From NCBI GenBank assembly GCA_030151255.1, contig JASLED010000039.1:1-9554 (forward strand): a stretch of DNA of 9,554 nt, given 5' to 3'. A model generated the notes under the pieces. The model did not search any database and was not told where the DNA came from. It saw only the letters and a program-made list of their open reading frames with translations. Positions 7,072 to 9,554 of the stretch are shown piece by piece (the stretch's first letter is position 1; the number at the start of each line of letters is the position of its first letter). The DNA is from Flavobacterium sp. (GTDB lineage Bacteria > Bacteroidota > Bacteroidia > Flavobacteriales > Flavobacteriaceae). The position numbers and the translations under genes are program-made.

Positions 7072-7487
7072 TGGAGTTTATCTATCAATTAAAAGATATT
7101 CAAACAATTGCAAAAGAAGCAATTCCTTTTTTCAAGCATAAAATAGTACTTTTCAACGCTCCAATGGGAGCAGGAAAAACAACCTTTATAAAAGCTATTG
7201 CCAATGCATTGAATATAGAAGATATTACAAGTAGCCCAACGTTTTCGATTGTTAACGAATACAAAATTCCAAATTCAAACGCATCGTTATATCATTTTGA
7301 TTTATATCGTTTAAACAACGAAGAAGAAGCTTATGATTTTGGCTTTGAAGAATATTTATACAGCAATAATTGGTGTTTGATAGAATGGCCTGAAAAAACA
7401 CCCAATTTGATACCTGAAGAGCATACTTTAATTGAGATTGAAATCATTGACGATTCAACCCGTAAACTAACAATTACTAACATGTAA
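7071..7487 (+). CDS. tsaE: TsaE, ATPase of tRNA t6A37 synthesis
   Basis: TsaE is the small ATPase that works with TsaB and TsaD to place threonylcarbamoyl on A37 of ANN-decoding tRNAs, in the cytoplasm. The 138 residues fit the usual 135-160. The Walker A loop NAPMGAGKTTF is at 29-39, with K36 and T37 binding phosphate. The family signatures follow: SSPTFSIVNEY (54-64), YHFDLYRL (74-81) with the conserved Asp and Arg, GFEEYL (91-96) and the Walker-B-like CLIEWPEK (102-109). The start codon shares one base with the porX stop, giving translational coupling. The ald start is 10 nt downstream. The gene is essential or near-essential in most bacteria. Its pairing with porX looks like conserved flavobacterial gene order, not a functional partnership I can demonstrate. 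Confidence 0.95.
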   Translation: MEFIYQLKDIQTIAKEAIPFFKHKIVLFNAPMGAGKTTFIKAIANALNIEDITSSPTFSIVNEYKIPNSNASLYHFDLYRLNNEEEAYDFGFEEYLYSNNWCLIEWPEKTPNLIPEEHTLIEIEIIDDSTRKLTITNM

Positions 7488-7497
7488 AAAAGAATCC

Positions 7498-8694
7498 ATG
7501 CCTAAATCAACATTTTTATCAAAAAGATCCTTACTTCCACAAGAAGAATGCTTACTTATAGAACCCAAAAGAAGCAATTTGTTTATTGGAGTGCCAAAAG
7601 AAGATTTTAAGATAGAAAAAAGAATTTGTATTACTCCGGAAGCCGTACAAACACTAAGTGCCTATGGCCATAGAGTATTGATAGAAAAAGGAGCTGGAGA
7701 AGCCTCTAGTTTTTCTGATTTAGAATATAGCAAAGCAGGTGCTGAAATTACCAACGATACAAAAAAAGTATTTGCTTGTCCTATTGTGGTAAAAGTAGTG
7801 CCACCAACATTGGATCAAATTAAATTAATGACACCAAGTAGTGTGTTATGGTCTACTATTCAATTAAAAACATTAAAATCTTCCTATTTCAAAGCATTAA
7901 CAGCAAAGAAAATAACAGCTTTTGGTTTTGAATTTATTCAAGATAAACAAGAAAACTTTACAGCTACCAATCTTTTAAGTGAAATTGCTGGAATAGCATC
8001 CATCCAGATTGCTTCAGAATTAATGACAACAACAAATAAAGGAAAAGGATTGTTATTTGGAAACATAACGGGCGTGCCACCTACAGAAGTAGTGATTTTG
8101 GGTGCAGGTATAGTTGCAGAATACGCAGCTAAAACAGCTTTGGGAATGGGTGCCAACGTAAAGATTTTTGACAATTCGATTCAAAAACTAAAACGATTAC
8201 AAAACAATTTACCTTTTGCTGTTTCAACATCAACCATTCAGGAAAAACTTTTACTAAAAGCTTTAATGCGTTGCGATGTTGCTATTGGTGCAATTAGAGG
8301 AAGAAACAGAGCACCAATTGTAGTAAGCCAAACAATGGTAGAAAACATGAAAACAGATGCTGTGATTATTGATGTTGCTATTGATAATGGCGGATGTTTT
8401 GAAACGTCGGTGCTTACCACACATGAAAAACCTACTCATCGAAAATTTGATGTTATACATTATGGCGTTCCAAATATTACATCTCGTTATTGCAAAACTG
8501 CTTCAATGGCTATTAGCAATATGATTACTCCTTTCCTACTCGATTTTGCTGATTTAGGCGATTTAGACCGAAGTATTTTTACTGACAATATTTTAAAATC
8601 AGGAATATATTCTTACAAAGGATTAATTACAAATAAAACTGTAGCCGAATGGTTTCAATTAGATTATAAAGACATTCATCTTTTTGCATTCTAA
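7498..8694 (+). CDS. ald: Alanine dehydrogenase-like protein (AlaDH/PNT family)
   Basis: The protein belongs to the alanine dehydrogenase / PntA family. It is routinely named alanine dehydrogenase (L-alanine + NAD+ + water to pyruvate + ammonia + NADH). Its 398 residues exceed the classical ~370 because of an N-terminal extension of about 28 residues. The substrate-domain start IGVPKEDFKIEKR holds R42, equivalent to the pyruvate-binding Arg of Mycobacterium Ald. The NAD-binding fold has FGNITGVPPTEVVILGAG and GAGIVAEYA (202-210), with Ala for the third Gly of GxGxxG. DVAIDNGGCFETS (292-304) keeps the catalytic Asp (D296). However, the catalytic Lys and His of classical Ald align with V101 (in KVVPPT) and Q122 (in TIQLKTL). 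The true reaction is therefore less certain than the name. It is third in the porX-tsaE-ald unit. Confidence 0.85.
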   Translation: MPKSTFLSKRSLLPQEECLLIEPKRSNLFIGVPKEDFKIEKRICITPEAVQTLSAYGHRVLIEKGAGEASSFSDLEYSKAGAEITNDTKKVFACPIVVKVVPPTLDQIKLMTPSSVLWSTIQLKTLKSSYFKALTAKKITAFGFEFIQDKQENFTATNLLSEIAGIASIQIASELMTTTNKGKGLLFGNITGVPPTEVVILGAGIVAEYAAKTALGMGANVKIFDNSIQKLKRLQNNLPFAVSTSTIQEKLLLKALMRCDVAIGAIRGRNRAPIVVSQTMVENMKTDAVIIDVAIDNGGCFETSVLTTHEKPTHRKFDVIHYGVPNITSRYCKTASMAISNMITPFLLDFADLGDLDRSIFTDNILKSGIYSYKGLITNKTVAEWFQLDYKDIHLFAF

Positions 8695-8708
8695 TTATTT
8701 GCTAAATG

Positions 8709-8740
8709 TTTAGTTTTCCTTAGCGATATTACTACTTTTG
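8709..8740 (+). promoter_or_regulatory. Bacteroidota-type promoter for the DUF4258-like gene
   Basis: TACTTTTG (8733-8740) matches the TAnnTTTG -7 element. TTTAG (8709-8713), 19 nt upstream, is an acceptable -33 element. Transcription would start about 10 nt before the ATG at 8756. The gene therefore need not rely on readthrough from ald. Confidence 0.5.
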
Positions 8741-8755
8741 TAAAAAACTTACGAA

Positions 8756-9130
8756 ATGAGCTTTATACAAAGACTTGCATATTACTTGTTTGGATTATTA
8801 ATAGGCTGTATGTTCTTGTTTTACTTTTTTGGAGAAAAGAAAACAGAATTTTGCTATTTGCCAAATTGTAGAGTATTAAAAGATTTACGCAGCAAACCTG
8901 TAAGCTACAGTGAAAAAGCTGAGGATATTTTTAAAGAAGGTTGGGTAACGAACGAAGATATTAAAAAATCGTTGCAATACGGAAAAGTAGATTTTTCGCA
9001 AAGTAATGTTGAGTTTGAAAAAGGAAAACTTTACGTTATTGAAGGAAGAGATAGTAAAGACGAACCTATTACAATAAAAATAATTAATTACGACGACAGA
9101 ATTCAATTAGCAGATATAACAAAGCCATAG
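8756..9130 (+). CDS. Small membrane-anchored protein, DUF4258-like
   Basis: This 124-residue protein has an N-terminal hydrophobic helix at about 5-25 (YYLFGLLIGCMFLFYFF) preceded by an Arg. It is probably an inner-membrane anchor with the rest in the periplasm. The soluble part starts with a two-cysteine segment (FCYLPNCRVL; C33 and C38), followed by a helix-turn region (GWVTNEDIKKSL) and a beta-rich end (GKLYVIEGR, ITIKIINYDD). This pattern resembles the DUF4258 proteins often found beside ald in flavobacteria. I make that match from memory of the family pattern, not from a search. The function is unknown. C18 lies within the hydrophobic helix but without a clear lipobox, so I do not call it a lipoprotein. 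It has its own promoter, and its stop codon is inside the terminator stem. Confidence 0.8.
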   Translation: MSFIQRLAYYLFGLLIGCMFLFYFFGEKKTEFCYLPNCRVLKDLRSKPVSYSEKAEDIFKEGWVTNEDIKKSLQYGKVDFSQSNVEFEKGKLYVIEGRDSKDEPITIKIINYDDRIQLADITKP

Positions 9131-9147
9131 TTTCCTATGGCTTTGTT
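9118..9147 (+). terminator. Hairpin terminator overlapping the stop codon
   Basis: A perfect 13-bp stem (AACAAAGCCATAG with CTATGGCTTTGTT) closes a TTTC loop and is followed by a T-rich run (TATTTTTAAT). The TAG stop codon at 9128-9130 forms the inner end of the left stem strand, so the last codons of the gene double as terminator. It also separates this gene from the convergent gene at 9162-9446. Confidence 0.85.
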
Positions 9148-9161
9148 TATTTTTAATATTA

Positions 9162-9446
9162 TCAATCCAAAGAAGGTTGTGTTAACAATAGAAAAGCAAA
9201 AAACATAAAATATAAAACTCCTAAAACATTAGTTACGAAGAATAGTACTTTACTACTATTTTTAGGCATGCAACTTATCAATGCAGGAACACAAAACAAA
9301 TTTGCTATAAATATAAATGGATAAGCCAACCAACCAAATCCCATAGGTCCACCTTCGCTACTAATGATAATGTAATTTATTAATAGCAATGGAATATTAC
9401 ATATAAAAATAATAATCGCAATAATAAGGTTTATATATCTTAACAT
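9162..9446 (-). CDS. Small hypothetical membrane protein with three predicted helices
   Basis: I do not recognise this 94-residue protein. It is strongly hydrophobic, with likely membrane helices at about 5-28 (INLIIAIIIFICNIPLLL), 38-59 (GWLAYPFIFIANLFCV) and 67-88 (VLFFVTNVLGVLYFMF). Short polar links join them: SSEGGPMG between helices one and two, and PKNSSK between two and three. The ATG at 9444-9446 is only 3 nt past the stop of the AraC-type regulator gene on the same strand, so the two are cotranscribed and probably coupled in translation. The protein may act with that regulator or be controlled by it, but nothing in its sequence says how. The stop codon is 14 nt from the convergent terminator hairpin, which could end both transcripts. 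Confidence 0.7.
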   Translation of the reverse strand: MLRYINLIIAIIIFICNIPLLLINYIIISSEGGPMGFGWLAYPFIFIANLFCVPALISCMPKNSSKVLFFVTNVLGVLYFMFFAFLLLTQPSLD

Positions 9447-9449
9447 GCT

Positions 9450-9554
9450 TTATAATTGATCTAATTGTTTTCTGTCAGTAAAATTTTGAGTAATATTTTT
9501 AAAGTCAGTTGGTGTCATGCCTGTTACTTTTTTAAACTGAGTACTCAAATGCGC
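9450..9554 (-). CDS. AraC-family transcriptional regulator, C-terminal end only
   Basis: Only the last 34 residues are inside the window. They read HLSTQFKKVTGMTPTDF followed by a short polar tail ending KQLDQL and a TAA at 9450-9452. The FKKVTGMTP segment is the hallmark of the second helix-turn-helix of AraC/XylS regulators, which usually ends within 20 residues of this motif, as here. The effector domain lies beyond the window, so the signal it responds to is unknown. The gene is followed 3 nt later by the small membrane protein gene. Confidence 0.85.
   Translation of the reverse strand, partial: AHLSTQFKKVTGMTPTDFKNITQNFTDRKQLDQL

Noticed and set aside
7938..8460. Three minus-strand frames inside ald
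   Set aside because: The ald frame is fully conserved over this stretch; these are its antisense shadows.
8702..8720. Small terminator hairpin after ald (CTAAA/TTTAG)
   Set aside because: Five pairs with a 2-nt loop is not stable, and the right arm is better explained as the -33 element of the next promoter.
8885..9106. 73-codon minus-strand frame inside the DUF4258-like gene
   Set aside because: Shadow frame opposite a better-supported gene that has its own promoter and terminator.
1..9554. CRISPR array, tRNA or riboswitch
   Set aside because: No regularly spaced direct repeats, no cloverleaf or TTCGA-type arm, and no long conserved leader structure were seen in the gene-free stretches.

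Overview
The window is AT-rich and reads as a chromosomal segment of a Bacteroidota bacterium, most likely a Flavobacterium-like member of the Flavobacteriia. Three things point there: a full-length PorX (CheY receiver plus PglZ domain) followed directly by tsaE and a flavobacterial-type 'alanine dehydrogenase'; starts without Shine-Dalgarno sequences; and promoters of the Bacteroidota TTTG / TAnnTTTG type. No tRNA, rRNA or CRISPR array was seen.

Left part (1-1148): the 3' part of a glyoxalase/VOC-family gene on the minus strand, without its 5' part, then a rearranged IS982-family element. The element is a giant imperfect palindrome. Two copies of the same transposase 3' end (256-521 and 883-1148, four mismatches in 266 bp) point outward and flank a 361-bp transposase core. 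The transposase N-terminal third is missing, and no target-site duplication is visible.

Middle (1215-5298, minus strand): from right to left, a family-2 glycosyltransferase, coaE (dephospho-CoA kinase), a membrane histidine kinase and its OmpR-type response regulator (RprX/RprY-like), ending in a strong hairpin terminator. One promoter lies in front of the glycosyltransferase and a second just in front of the kinase. This suggests two nested units: glycosyltransferase-coaE and kinase-regulator.

Right-middle (5518-8694, plus strand): porX, tsaE and ald, tightly packed (1-nt overlap, then 10-nt gap), divergent from the glycosyltransferase across about 250 bp of AT-rich DNA. PorX controls type IX secretion, TsaE makes tRNA t6A, and Ald would interconvert alanine and pyruvate. 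However, this Ald lacks two of the four catalytic residues of the well-studied enzymes.

Right end: a separately promoted small membrane-anchored protein (DUF4258-like) whose stop codon lies inside its terminator hairpin. On the opposite strand, the end of an AraC-type regulator gene is followed 3 nt later by a small three-helix membrane protein.

No clear new multi-gene system was found. The items most worth a second look are the palindromic IS derivative, the non-canonical Ald active site, and promoters placed almost on top of start codons.
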